The notes under the pieces were generated by a model. It did not search any database. It worked only from the letters and a program-made list of their open reading frames with translations, and was not told the DNA's origin. Below, one piece after another: positions 36,379-45,369 of a DNA stretch of 64,000 bases. Source of the stretch: CAADGY01 sp900696665. GTDB lineage: Bacteria > Acidobacteriota > Terriglobia > Bryobacterales > Bryobacteraceae. The stretch's first letter is position 1. Every line of letters starts with the position of its first letter. Location: positions 25,986-89,985 of the forward strand of contig JAPSFM010000012.1 of NCBI GenBank assembly GCA_035063885.1. Direction: 5' to 3'. A program made the position numbers and the translations under genes.

Positions 36379-37938
36379 ATGTCGGAGGTGCCCGGCGGCT
36401 TTAAGAACGAGGCTTACACGGATTTCGCGGTTCCGGAGAATCGCAAGGCGATGGAGGCCGCTCTTGCCGCCGTGCGCGCCCAGTTCGGCCGCGAGTACGA
36501 GTTGCTAATCGCCGGTTCGCGCCTGAAGACTGAGGAGAAGTTCCGTTCTCTGAACCCTTCCAGGCCTTCGGAGGTCATCGGTGTCCATCAGAAAGCCACG
36601 CCGGAGCTTGCGGGGATGGCGGTGGACGCGGCGTATTCGTTTTTTCCCGAATGGAGTGGCACCCCAGCCGCACGCCGCGTGGAAATGCTGCTGACCGCCG
36701 CGGACCTGTTGCGCCGGCGGAAACTGGAATTTGATGCCTGGCTGGTTTTCGAGGCGGGCAAGACGTGGCCTGAAGCAGAGGCGGACGTCGCGGAAGCGAT
36801 TGATTTCTGCGAATACTATGCCCGGCAGATGCTGCGTTTCGCGGCGCCGGCCCCGGTGGTGCAACTGCCCGGCGAAAGCACCCGGATGGTTTATCTCCCG
36901 CTTGGCGCCGGGATCATCATTCCTCCGTGGAATTTCCCGCTGGCCATTTTGGTGGGGATGACGACGGCAGCGCTTGTGGCGGGCAATACAGTCGTCATCA
37001 AACCTTCGAGCGACACGCCGACGATCGCAGCGAAGTTTGCCGGGTTGCTTCTGGAGGCGGGATTCCCCGATCGCAGCTTCTGCTTTCTCACAGGGAGCGG
37101 CGCCGCCGTGGGCGACGTTCTGGTGGAACATCCGAAGACCCGTTTCGTTTCTTTCACCGGTTCCCGCGATGTAGGCCTGCGCATCAACGAGCTCGCGGCC
37201 AAGCCACAAAAGGGGCAGGTCTGGATCAAGCGTGTGGTGGCAGAGATGGGCGGCAAAGATGCCATCATTGTCGACGAAGAAGCTGACTTGGATAGCGCTG
37301 TGGACGGGGTGCTGGCGTCCGCATTCAGCTACCAGGGACAGAAGTGCTCGGCGTGTTCCCGCGCTATCGTCAGCGAAAAGCTGTACGATGAATTTCTAGA
37401 GCGGCTCACTGCCAAGGTCGAGAAACTCAAAGTCGGCCCCGCGGACGAACCGGACAACTATATGGGGCCCGTAATCAACCAGCGGGCCAAAGAAAGCATC
37501 CTCAGCTACATCGAAAAGGGTAAACAGGAAGGTAGACTCGTAGCCGGGGGCGAGAGTCCACCGGGAGAGGGGTATTTCATCCGGCCTACGGTAATCGCCG
37601 GCGTTGAATCGAAGGCTACGATTTTTCAGGAAGAGATCTTTGGTCCCGTGCTGGCGGTAACGCGCGCCAAAGATTTTGACCACGCTCTGGAACTGGCAAA
37701 CGACTCCGAGTACGGCTTGACAGGCGCCGTCTATACCCGGAATCCTGAAAAGATCGAGAAGGCGCGCGACCGTTTCTTCGTCGGCAACCTGTATATTAAC
37801 CGCAAGTGCACCGGGGCGATGGTGGGTGCCCACCCGTTCGGCGGGTTCAACATGTCCGGCACCGACTCCAAGGCAGGCGGTCCCGATTACCTGCTGCAGT
37901 TCCTGCAGGCCAAGTCGATTGCGGAAAAACAGATTTAA
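36379..37938 (+). CDS. L-glutamate gamma-semialdehyde (1-pyrroline-5-carboxylate) dehydrogenase
   Basis: A 519-residue aldehyde dehydrogenase of the PruA/RocA type, which oxidises glutamate semialdehyde from proline to glutamate. E289 in VVAEMGGKDAI is the general base, C323 in YQGQKCSACSR the nucleophile, and IIPPWNFPLAI and VIKPSSDTP are the NAD-site motifs. The C-terminal TGAMVGAHPFGGFNMSGTDSKAG matches the family. The length is typical of single-function enzymes with no PutA domain fused. GGGAG lies 7 bases before the ATG. No proline dehydrogenase gene is in this window. Confidence 0.92.
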   Translation: MSEVPGGFKNEAYTDFAVPENRKAMEAALAAVRAQFGREYELLIAGSRLKTEEKFRSLNPSRPSEVIGVHQKATPELAGMAVDAAYSFFPEWSGTPAARRVEMLLTAADLLRRRKLEFDAWLVFEAGKTWPEAEADVAEAIDFCEYYARQMLRFAAPAPVVQLPGESTRMVYLPLGAGIIIPPWNFPLAILVGMTTAALVAGNTVVIKPSSDTPTIAAKFAGLLLEAGFPDRSFCFLTGSGAAVGDVLVEHPKTRFVSFTGSRDVGLRINELAAKPQKGQVWIKRVVAEMGGKDAIIVDEEADLDSAVDGVLASAFSYQGQKCSACSRAIVSEKLYDEFLERLTAKVEKLKVGPADEPDNYMGPVINQRAKESILSYIEKGKQEGRLVAGGESPPGEGYFIRPTVIAGVESKATIFQEEIFGPVLAVTRAKDFDHALELANDSEYGLTGAVYTRNPEKIEKARDRFFVGNLYINRKCTGAMVGAHPFGGFNMSGTDSKAGGPDYLLQFLQAKSIAEKQI

Positions 37939-37998
37939 GAGGTTGTTGAAAACGTAGAAACCGCTTGCTGACGCGCGCGGCTCGGAATCGGCTATACA

Positions 37999-39735
37999 AT
38001 GCACTTACTTTTACGAAGAGCTGTCCATACCATTGCTCTGGTTTTGTCGTTGAGCGTCCTCGCGCTGGCGCAGCGGGAACCGTCGGAGGCTAAGCCGGCG
38101 CCAGTGGATCCGCTGGGACGATCGACGCCCAAGGGAGCTATCCTCGGTTTCCTCGAAGCCGCACAGGGACGCGATTACGACCGTGCCGCCCAGTATCTGG
38201 AGTATTTGCCCGGCGTGGGCCCGGCACAACGCCGCGAGACAGCCCGGCAACTCCAGGCGGTGATGGATCTACACCTTTCCACCAGGCTCAACGAAGTCAG
38301 CAATGACCCGGACGGATCGATAGAAACTGACTTGACGGCCAGTGAAGAACGAGTGGGAGTGATTGAGATGCCGGACCGCAAGGTGCCGGTCATTCTAAAG
38401 AGGGTCCCGGAAAACGGAATCAGAGTCTGGAAGATCTCCAACACCACTGTCCAGCAAGTGCCGGCACTTTACCGGGAACTGACGTTTCCGGAGTTTGAAA
38501 GACTGTTGCCCAAGCCATTGGTAACCGTGCGGTTCCTCAATTTGCCGATATGGCAATGGCTGGCTTTGCTCGCCATTCTCCCACTCGCCTATGGGACTGC
38601 CTGGCTACTATCGTGGTTGGTCCGCTTCCTGCTACGCCCGCTACTGTTCCGGACGCCCACGACAGCCGATGACGAATTGCTCCGGCTGGCCACGGGACCG
38701 CTTCGGCTGCTGCTGGCCATCGCTGTTTTTCACTTCGCCCGGCTGCCACTCGGTTTTCCAGTCCTGATGAGGCAATTTCTCGGCTCGGTGGAAGTGCTGA
38801 TCTCTATCCTCGCCGTGACGTGGTTCGCCCTGCGCCTTATCGACCTGGCGGCTACTCAGATCCGTGAACGCATGGTCCTAACGCAGCGTTCGGGCGCCAT
38901 CGCCATCATTCCCCTGGGCCGGCGCATTGTAAAAGTCGTAGCCGTCGGCGTCGCGGTTCTGGCGATGCTGGACAACGTCGGCTTCAACCTGACTGCCGTA
39001 GTCGCGGGGCTCGGCGTTGGCGGCATTGCCGTCGCCCTGGCCGCGCAGCGAACCCTCGAAAATCTGTTCGGCGGTTTTTCATTGATTGCGGATCAACCTG
39101 TTCGAGTCGGCGATTTTTGCAAGTATGGAGACCAGGTTGGAACCGTGGAAGATATCGGACTCCGCTCCACGCGCATCCGCACGCTCGACCGCACGGTTGT
39201 AACGATTCCGAACGGCCAGTTCGCTTCGATGAGCCTGGAGAATTTCGCCAAGCGCGACAAGATGTGGTTCCATCCAAAGCTCGGGCTGCGCTATGAAACC
39301 TCAGCCGACCAGTTGAGGTATGTGCTCGCTCAGATCCGGAGAATGCTCTATGAGCACGAAAAGGTGGAACCCGGTTCTGCTAGAATCCGTTTTGTCCGCT
39401 TCGCCAGCGATTCGTTGGAGTTGGAGATCTTTGCCTATATCTTGACAGCGGATTTCGGTGAGTTCTTGGGGATTCAGGAGGACATCCTGCTGCGGATCAT
39501 GGACATTGTGGAGAGCGCTGGTACCGGCCTGGCCTTTCCATCCCGGACCTTGTACCTGGGGCGTGATAAGGGATTGGATGGAGAGAAATCATCGGCCGCC
39601 GTCAAAGCGGTTGAGGAGTGGCGATCCACCCATTCGCTGCCCTTTCCAGATTTCGGACCGGACGAGGTCTTCGACAAGAGAATCGAGTACCCACCACGCG
39701 AGTCCGCGAACCGGAAGCCGGAGCCTTCCTCCTGA
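37999..39735 (+). CDS. Mechanosensitive ion channel (MscS family) with periplasmic N-terminal domain
   Basis: A 578-residue inner-membrane protein. Signal peptide 1-24 is followed by a soluble domain (25-165) that starts with a GAILGFLEAAQGRDYDRAAQYL helical-repeat-like segment. Four or five membrane helices (about 180-345) end in the pore helix AVVAGLGVGGIAVALAAQRTLENLFGG, then the MscS beta domain (LIADQPVRVGDFCKYG ... TVVTIPNGQFASMSLEN) and a C-terminal alpha/beta domain. It protects against osmotic downshock. The 3' ends of this gene and the histidine kinase face each other with a 3-bp gap. Confidence 0.9.
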   Translation: MHLLLRRAVHTIALVLSLSVLALAQREPSEAKPAPVDPLGRSTPKGAILGFLEAAQGRDYDRAAQYLEYLPGVGPAQRRETARQLQAVMDLHLSTRLNEVSNDPDGSIETDLTASEERVGVIEMPDRKVPVILKRVPENGIRVWKISNTTVQQVPALYRELTFPEFERLLPKPLVTVRFLNLPIWQWLALLAILPLAYGTAWLLSWLVRFLLRPLLFRTPTTADDELLRLATGPLRLLLAIAVFHFARLPLGFPVLMRQFLGSVEVLISILAVTWFALRLIDLAATQIRERMVLTQRSGAIAIIPLGRRIVKVVAVGVAVLAMLDNVGFNLTAVVAGLGVGGIAVALAAQRTLENLFGGFSLIADQPVRVGDFCKYGDQVGTVEDIGLRSTRIRTLDRTVVTIPNGQFASMSLENFAKRDKMWFHPKLGLRYETSADQLRYVLAQIRRMLYEHEKVEPGSARIRFVRFASDSLELEIFAYILTADFGEFLGIQEDILLRIMDIVESAGTGLAFPSRTLYLGRDKGLDGEKSSAAVKAVEEWRSTHSLPFPDFGPDEVFDKRIEYPPRESANRKPEPSS

Positions 39736-39738
39736 TAT

Positions 39739-41502
39739 TCAGGACGTCCGGTCCAGCACCTCTCTCACTTTGTGGGCAAGTGCTTCCGTGGTGAAGGGCT
39801 TTTGAAGGAAATCGATTCCTTTTTCCAAGACGCCATGGTGCAGCAGTGCATTGTCGGTGTACCCTGACATGAAAACTGTCCGGATGGTGGAGTTCAGGGC
39901 GTGCACGCGCCGTGCCAGTTCAATGCCGTTCACTTCGGGCATAATCACGTCTGTAATCAACAGGCGGACTGTGTCTTTATTCTGGCGGCACTGGGCGAGT
40001 GCTTCTCGCGGACCGGATACCGCCTGTACGCGATAGCCAAGCCGGTTGAGGATCTCACAGACCATGGCGCGCACTCCGGCGTCGTCCTCCGCGACGATAA
40101 TCTCCTCCGTGCCGCCCGGGAGGTTGCGTAGCGTGTGTTCCTCTGCATCCAGGCGCGCGGCGGGGTCGCAACAGGGCAGGTACGCCTTAACCGTTGTGCC
40201 GTGCCCGGGTTCGCTGTAAAGACACACGTGGCCCCCGGACTGCTTAAGAATGCCATAGACCGTCGATAATCCCAGACCGGTTCCCTGTCCTGACGGCTTT
40301 GTCGTAAAGAAAGGCTCGAAAGCGCGGCGCTGGGTGTCGGCATCCATCCCATGTCCGGAATCCGTCACCGCCAGCATCACGTACTCTCCCGGGACGACCT
40401 CCGGATGCCTTCGGACGTACTCCTCCCCGAGTTGCACATGAGCCGTCTCGATTGTCAGACTACCGCCCGAAGGCATGGCGTCGCGGGCGTTTACCGAAAG
40501 GTTCATGATTACCTGCTCGATCTGGCTGGGATCGGCCTTCACATCAGGCAGGTTCGGGTCCGTGACGGTGACGAGCAGTACGTCCTCGCCGATCACCCTC
40601 TGCAGCATCTTCTCGAGTTCAGTCACCACCGAATTCAGGTTTATCGTACGCGGGCGCAGGATTTGCTTTCTCGAGAATGCTAACAGCTGGCGCGTCAGTG
40701 CCGCGGCGCGTTCGCCTGCCTTTGTAATCTCCAATACCCGGCTTCGCTGCAAATCGGATTCCTCCCCGATCTCTTCGAGCAGCAACTGCCCATAGCCGTT
40801 AATGACCATCAGCAGGTTGTTGAAATCGTGAGCTACGCCGCCCGCAAGCCGGCCCACGGCTTCCATCTTCAAAGCTTGCCGCAGTTGTTCCTCCAGCCGC
40901 TTACGTTCTGTAATTAATTCGAAATAAATGATGATGCCGCCAATGTCACCACCCGGACCCGACCAGGGCCGGCATTCCCAACGCAGGTAGTGAACCACCC
41001 CCTCCGGGTAGCGGACTTCCTCTTCTTCGAAATGTTCGATAGAGCCGGCAAGGCAACGTTTGTGGACTTCCCTCCAGTGGGGCGGGGCGTCGGGAAAGAC
41101 CTCATAATAACTACGCCCGATAACGTCGCATTGCGGTACAAAACTATCCTCGAGATAGCGGTCGCTTGCCAAAATGAACCGCATATTCTTATCGAGAACC
41201 GCGATGGCGCTGGGATTGTGCTTCAGGATGTGACGGAGAAGGTTTCCATTTCTGGCGAGCGCCTCCTGTGATTCCTGAATCGAAACCAGGGTTCGCTTCA
41301 ACACGAGATACAGGGCAAGGCCCGTGACGGCGACAAATCCCCACCCTTTGTAAATGCTGAGGTCAGCCCAGCTATTGCGCCCTCCTATGAGCTTGGCCAG
41401 CACAACATCACTGACGCCGATCCACACGGCCGCCGCCAGGACGTACGTCCAGGCCATCTTCCAGGGGGCGATAACACGAAGGCGATGTCGTCCAGACAGC
41501 AT
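39739..41502 (-). CDS. Hybrid PAS-histidine kinase with receiver domain
   Basis: A 587-residue sensor. Two membrane helices (about 17-38 and 53-70) precede a PAS domain (about 85-200), then HisKA with H225 in GGVAHDFNNLL. The ATPase domain has an N box (NLSVNARDA, 334-342), G1 DSGHG (381-385) and G2 GQGTGLGLSTVYGILKQSGG, and a C-terminal receiver (468-585) carries D518 in LLITDVIMPEVNG. This NtrB-like kinase plus receiver build is frequent in Acidobacteria and feeds an unlinked response regulator or phosphotransfer partner; none is encoded nearby. The signal is unknown. Confidence 0.9.
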   Translation of the reverse strand: MLSGRHRLRVIAPWKMAWTYVLAAAVWIGVSDVVLAKLIGGRNSWADLSIYKGWGFVAVTGLALYLVLKRTLVSIQESQEALARNGNLLRHILKHNPSAIAVLDKNMRFILASDRYLEDSFVPQCDVIGRSYYEVFPDAPPHWREVHKRCLAGSIEHFEEEEVRYPEGVVHYLRWECRPWSGPGGDIGGIIIYFELITERKRLEEQLRQALKMEAVGRLAGGVAHDFNNLLMVINGYGQLLLEEIGEESDLQRSRVLEITKAGERAAALTRQLLAFSRKQILRPRTINLNSVVTELEKMLQRVIGEDVLLVTVTDPNLPDVKADPSQIEQVIMNLSVNARDAMPSGGSLTIETAHVQLGEEYVRRHPEVVPGEYVMLAVTDSGHGMDADTQRRAFEPFFTTKPSGQGTGLGLSTVYGILKQSGGHVCLYSEPGHGTTVKAYLPCCDPAARLDAEEHTLRNLPGGTEEIIVAEDDAGVRAMVCEILNRLGYRVQAVSGPREALAQCRQNKDTVRLLITDVIMPEVNGIELARRVHALNSTIRTVFMSGYTDNALLHHGVLEKGIDFLQKPFTTEALAHKVREVLDRTS

Positions 41503-41612
41503 ATGGCGGCTTTTGTATTCTAAGTCATCGGAAGATTTCCCTGCTCTTGTTTTATCCGTTTTTGCGAAAGTCCAGCGGGAACATCGTTTAGGGTGTGTTC
41601 TACTGGAGAGTT

Positions 41613-42770
41613 ATGAAGATCGTCGGTGTCGAAACCTTCATTGCCGGAAACCCATGGAAAAACTGGCTCTTTGCAAAAGTCTTAACGGATGAGGGTCTGT
41701 ATGGGATTGGGGAAGGTACTCTGAATTACTTCGGCCGCACGGTGGAGACGGCAATTCACGAGCTCAAGCCGCTGATTCTCGGAATGGATCCGTTTCAAAT
41801 CGAAATCCTCTATCAGAAACTGGTTCGCGATGTCTATTCAGAAGGCGCACAGATCCATATGTGCGCGGTCGCGGCGATCGAAATAGCCTGCTGGGACATT
41901 ATCGGCAAGGCGTGCAATCAGCCGGTCTACAATCTGATGGGCGGCCGCTGCCACCAGAGACTTCGTGCCTATGCCAACGGCTGGTATCGTGGCCCGCGGA
42001 CGCCGGAGAGCTTTGCGGAAAAGGCGAAAGCGGTGGCCGCACGCGGCTACACGGCACTGAAGTTCGATCCGTTCGGTGATGCCTGGCGCGTGCTGCCCCG
42101 GAGAGAGTTCGATTTGAGTCTCGATATTATCCGCGCGGTCCGTGACGCTGTTGGAGACCCGGTGGACATCCTGATCGAGGGCCATTGCCGGTTCAACGTC
42201 GCTACGGCTATCGAGTTCTCTGAAGCGATGCACGGGCTCCGTCCGATGTGGTTCGAAGAACCGGTTCCACATACGAATATCGCGGCCATGGTGGAGGTGG
42301 CCCGCCGGAGCCCGGTGCCAGTCGCCACCGGGGAGAGCCTTTCGACGAAGCAGCAGTACGCGGAATTATTGAAACAGGAGGCGGTCAGCATCCTCCAACC
42401 CGAGCCGCTTAACCTTGGCGGCCTGTTCACCACCCGCAAGATCGCCGGCATGGTGGATGCACACTTCGGCATGATTGCGCCCCATAGTGCGCAGGGACCG
42501 GTTTGCTCCGCTGCTTGTGCGCAACTGAACGCCTCTCTGCCGAATTTTCTGATCCATGAGGTTTTCGACGAGTTCAATGAGCCGTGGGAGAAGGACATCG
42601 TCGTAAACGGGGTGGAAGTAGTGGATGGCTATATCGAGATTCCGGAGCGGCCCGGCCTCGGAATCGATCTGAATATTGAAGAGATCCTGAAACACCCGTA
42701 TCAACAGGAGAACGCTCTGCCTTTGTTCAAGCCGGGGTGGGAGCGGCGTCAGAAACAGGGTATGAGCTAA
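41613..42770 (+). CDS. Galactonate-dehydratase-like enolase-superfamily enzyme
   Basis: A 385-residue member of the mandelate racemase/muconate lactonizing family. K150 in ALKFDPFG, E189/H191 in LIEGHCRFN, E215 in WFEEPVP, E241 in ATGESL and H291 in IAPHSAQGP line up with the D-galactonate dehydratase active site, but the first metal ligand, normally Asp, is Glu189. TGGAGAG lies just before the ATG at 41613 (an in-frame start at 41595 is less likely). It stands alone, divergent from the histidine kinase, with no transporter or aldolase beside it. Substrate not determined. Confidence 0.8.
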   Translation: MKIVGVETFIAGNPWKNWLFAKVLTDEGLYGIGEGTLNYFGRTVETAIHELKPLILGMDPFQIEILYQKLVRDVYSEGAQIHMCAVAAIEIACWDIIGKACNQPVYNLMGGRCHQRLRAYANGWYRGPRTPESFAEKAKAVAARGYTALKFDPFGDAWRVLPRREFDLSLDIIRAVRDAVGDPVDILIEGHCRFNVATAIEFSEAMHGLRPMWFEEPVPHTNIAAMVEVARRSPVPVATGESLSTKQQYAELLKQEAVSILQPEPLNLGGLFTTRKIAGMVDAHFGMIAPHSAQGPVCSAACAQLNASLPNFLIHEVFDEFNEPWEKDIVVNGVEVVDGYIEIPERPGLGIDLNIEEILKHPYQQENALPLFKPGWERRQKQGMS

Positions 42771-42980
42771 AGCCCGGGTCTACCCCGGTGAGGCAGACGA
42801 ACCATGACGCCGCGAAGACCACCTGGAAGCCGAACCAATGGACATAGAAGTCCAGGTATTCAACACGTTTGCCGGTACGACGACGGCATGTAGATCTTCG
42901 ATACGCATGTGGCATGTATCCCCTGCTCCATGATGCAGGCACGATTGCCGTGTCCGCGCATGCAGAACATCCGGGGATGC

Positions 42981-43205
42981 CTACATTCCAGGATTTCGTC
43001 TTACGGGGATGCCGGACCTTTGCAGCGCCGCTTGCACCTGTAGCGCCGTCAGACGGGATGCGTCGTATTCCACAAAGACCGAGTCGAGTGTGGGAGAGAG
43101 AAGAACGTGGAGGATGCCGTAAATGCCGTGAACCCCCGCTACTTCATCCAGGTCCTCGGGGTCGAGCGGGTGAACAAGGTCGTATTGGGCCTGAATTTTT
43201 GTCAT
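42981..43205 (-). CDS. Small ferredoxin-like-fold protein (HMA-like), function unknown
   Basis: A 74-residue protein with an alternating strand/helix pattern: KIQAQYDLVHPL, a helix over DPEDLDEVAGVHGI, GILHVLLSPTLDSVFVEYD and ALQVQAALQRSGI. This fits the beta-alpha-beta-beta-alpha-beta fold of heavy-metal-associated domains, but the metal-binding CxxC is absent and there is no cysteine at all. It ends in the gap after the dehydratase gene and lies just upstream of, and co-directional with, the YchF-like gene (20-bp gap). The 42771-42980 gap before it shows nothing recognisable. Confidence 0.6.
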   Translation of the reverse strand: MTKIQAQYDLVHPLDPEDLDEVAGVHGIYGILHVLLSPTLDSVFVEYDASRLTALQVQAALQRSGIPVRRNPGM

Positions 43206-43225
43206 CCGGCCACCAGGATACCAGC

Positions 43226-44299
43226 TCAGCCATGCCGGATCACAAGCACGTCGCCATCTTTCACGATGTACTCTTTGCCCTCCAGGCGGAGCAAACCCTT
43301 TTCGCGCGCACCCGCATAGCCGCCGTGCTCCAGAAGCGTTTTCCAGTTGATCGTTTCAGCGCGGATGAACTTCTTTTCGAAGTCGCTGTGAATTGCTCCG
43401 GCGGCTTCGACAGCGGTGCTTTGCATGGGGATGGTCCACGCCCGCACCTCGGTTTCACCCGCCGTTAGAAAAGACATCAACCCCAGAAGCGAGTAGGTAG
43501 CCGTGATCAATCGTTCCAGCCCGGAGTCTTTGAGGCCGTAGCTTGCCAGGTATTCCTGTGCCTCCTCTGGATCCAACTCCACCAGTTCGGCTTCGATTTT
43601 CCCGCAGATGGCGGTGATCGCCGTCCGGGGCTTTGACCCCAAAGGGTTCGAACGGTATTCGTTTTCTATTTCGTGAAGGCGGGGTGCATCTTCTTCGCCT
43701 AGATTCAAAACAAACAGCAGCGGCTTCTGCGACAAAAACTGGAATCCGCGAATACGCTTCTCTTCCTCCCGTTCGAGTTCCAGGTTGCGGAGAGGCTGAT
43801 TCTCTTCGAGCGTTCGCTTACACCGTTCGAGCAGTTCGAACTCGCGATCCAGTTCGGGGTTCTTGATTTTCTTGCGGTCTTTCTCCAACCGCTCGAGTCG
43901 CTTCTCCACGACCACGAGGTCGCTGAGAATCAGTTCTACTTCAACGTCGTCCGCGTCGCGGAACGGATCAACGGAACCTTTTTCATGGGGAACCACGTCG
44001 CTCTGGAACACCCGCAACACGTGTGCGAGGGCGTCTGCCACGCGCAAGCTTGCCAGGTAAGCGGGATCACGGAGCGATTCCTTGGAGATGGAAGGGAAAT
44101 CCAGGTACTCCACGGTTGCGTGCGTCACTTTGGGCGGCTGGAAAAGTTCTGCCAACGCATCGAGACGGGCATCGGGTACTTTGGCGATTCCGACCCTCGT
44201 TTCGAGCGAGCCTATACGCGAGGCTTCGTGCACTCCGGTCAGAATCGTAAACAACGATGTCTTGCCTACCATCGGTAAGCCGATAATGGCGGTTTTCAT
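43226..44299 (-). CDS. YchF/Obg-related ATPase-like protein with TGS (DUF933) domain, divergent
   Basis: A 357-residue protein with P-loop GLPMVGKTS (7-15), a coiled-coil-like insert (about 130-185, rich in E/K/R), an NLGEED segment in place of the NxxE nucleotide motif, and a C-terminal TGS/DUF933 domain (AWTIPMQSTAVEAAGAIHSD ... GDVLVIRHG). It departs from canonical YchF: the DxxG switch II reads DFPS (67-70) and the GLGNxFL signature is missing. It is probably a paralog and not the housekeeping ribosome-associated YchF. It follows the MoxR gene by 11 bp on the same strand. Confidence 0.75.
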   Translation of the reverse strand: MKTAIIGLPMVGKTSLFTILTGVHEASRIGSLETRVGIAKVPDARLDALAELFQPPKVTHATVEYLDFPSISKESLRDPAYLASLRVADALAHVLRVFQSDVVPHEKGSVDPFRDADDVEVELILSDLVVVEKRLERLEKDRKKIKNPELDREFELLERCKRTLEENQPLRNLELEREEEKRIRGFQFLSQKPLLFVLNLGEEDAPRLHEIENEYRSNPLGSKPRTAITAICGKIEAELVELDPEEAQEYLASYGLKDSGLERLITATYSLLGLMSFLTAGETEVRAWTIPMQSTAVEAAGAIHSDFEKKFIRAETINWKTLLEHGGYAGAREKGLLRLEGKEYIVKDGDVLVIRHG

Positions 44300-44310
44300 G
44301 GTGCATTGAT

Positions 44311-45276
44311 TTAGAGGGGAACCTCGACGGTGGCGAGGATCGCCTGCAGTATGCGCTCGCTCAGGTCCGACGAGCGCTGGGCGAGCGACACCCTGGTACT
44401 TACTATGACACGGTGCGCAAAAACCGGCACCACCAGGCGCTTTACGTCGTCCGGAATGACGTATCCCCGGCCTTCGACAAGCGCCAGCGCCTGAGTGGCA
44501 CGGTAAAGCGCCTGTGCGCCCCGCGGGCTGACGCCCAATGACAGCGATTCGTGATTCCTGGTTTTTTCAACAATCGCCAGCATGTAGTCGACGATGGCTT
44601 CATCCACTGCCACTTCATGAACCCGGTCCTGAAGAGCGATGATCTCGCCGGCGCTGAGCACCGGAGACATCGTCCCGATACTCGTGTCCGCATTGCGCAG
44701 GATCTCACGCTCGCTGGCCGGATCGGGATATCCCATCCGAAGCCGCATCAAAAAGCGGTCCAGTTGCGACTCCGGCAGGGGGTAGGTACCGTGATGCTCT
44801 ACCGGATTTTGCGTTGCCATGACCATGAATGGACGATCGAGCGGCGACGACCGCCCGTCGATGGTCACTTGCAACTCATTCATGGCTTCCAGCAGGGCCG
44901 ATTGCGTTTTGGGAGTGCCGCGATTGATCTCGTCGGCGAGCAGGAAGTTTGTGAAGATGGGGCCGGGTTTGAACTCGAATTCCTGGGAATGCGCGTTGTA
45001 GATGGTGACACCCAGAACATCGCTTGGCAGCATGTCGCTGGTGAACTGAAGCCTGTGAAACCGGCAGTGTACCGAACGCGCAAGAGACTGCGCCAGTGTC
45101 GTTTTGCCTACTCCCGGAACATCCTCGATCAGCAGATGGCCCCGGGCAAGGAGGCAGACGATAGATAGCCGGATCACGTCCCCTTTGCCGCGAACGGTCC
45201 TGCCCAATGCCAGTTCCAGGTCGGCTAGTCTCTGAATTGCAAACGGCGGGGATTCGAGCTGTTCCCGCGGGGACAT
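44311..45276 (-). CDS. MoxR-family AAA ATPase
   Basis: A 321-residue AAA protein. Walker A is GVGKT at 55-59 in EDVPGVGKTTLAQ, Walker B LLADEINRG (DE 115-116), and sensor 1 is ATQNPVEHHGTYPLPESQLDRF. MoxR proteins act as chaperone-like remodelers, normally beside a DUF58/VWA partner; here the neighbours are a YchF-like gene and an eRF1-like gene, so the partner is elsewhere. A GTG directly before this ATG is an alternative start, but GGA lies 6 bases from the ATG. Confidence 0.9.
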   Translation of the reverse strand: MSPREQLESPPFAIQRLADLELALGRTVRGKGDVIRLSIVCLLARGHLLIEDVPGVGKTTLAQSLARSVHCRFHRLQFTSDMLPSDVLGVTIYNAHSQEFEFKPGPIFTNFLLADEINRGTPKTQSALLEAMNELQVTIDGRSSPLDRPFMVMATQNPVEHHGTYPLPESQLDRFLMRLRMGYPDPASEREILRNADTSIGTMSPVLSAGEIIALQDRVHEVAVDEAIVDYMLAIVEKTRNHESLSLGVSPRGAQALYRATQALALVEGRGYVIPDDVKRLVVPVFAHRVIVSTRVSLAQRSSDLSERILQAILATVEVPL

Positions 45277-45333
45277 CACTCATCCATGATAGCTAATTCG
45301 TTGTAGCGCAGAAGCTTTTGCAGAGTCGCGCGA

Positions 45334-45351
45334 GGGGCGGCGCTCCGCCCC
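45334..45351 (-). terminator. GC hairpin after the eRF1-like gene
   Basis: GGGGCGG-CGCT-CCGCCCC forms a 7-bp perfect stem with a 4-base loop, 19 bases past the stop of the gene at 45370 on the minus strand. No U-run follows. Confidence 0.4.
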
Positions 45352-45369
45352 CACCACACGACGCAAGGA

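Noticed and set aside
42727..42942. 71-codon minus-strand frame after the galactonate-dehydratase-like gene
   Set aside because: Arg-rich N-terminus without motif, overlaps the end of a real gene and has no Shine-Dalgarno.
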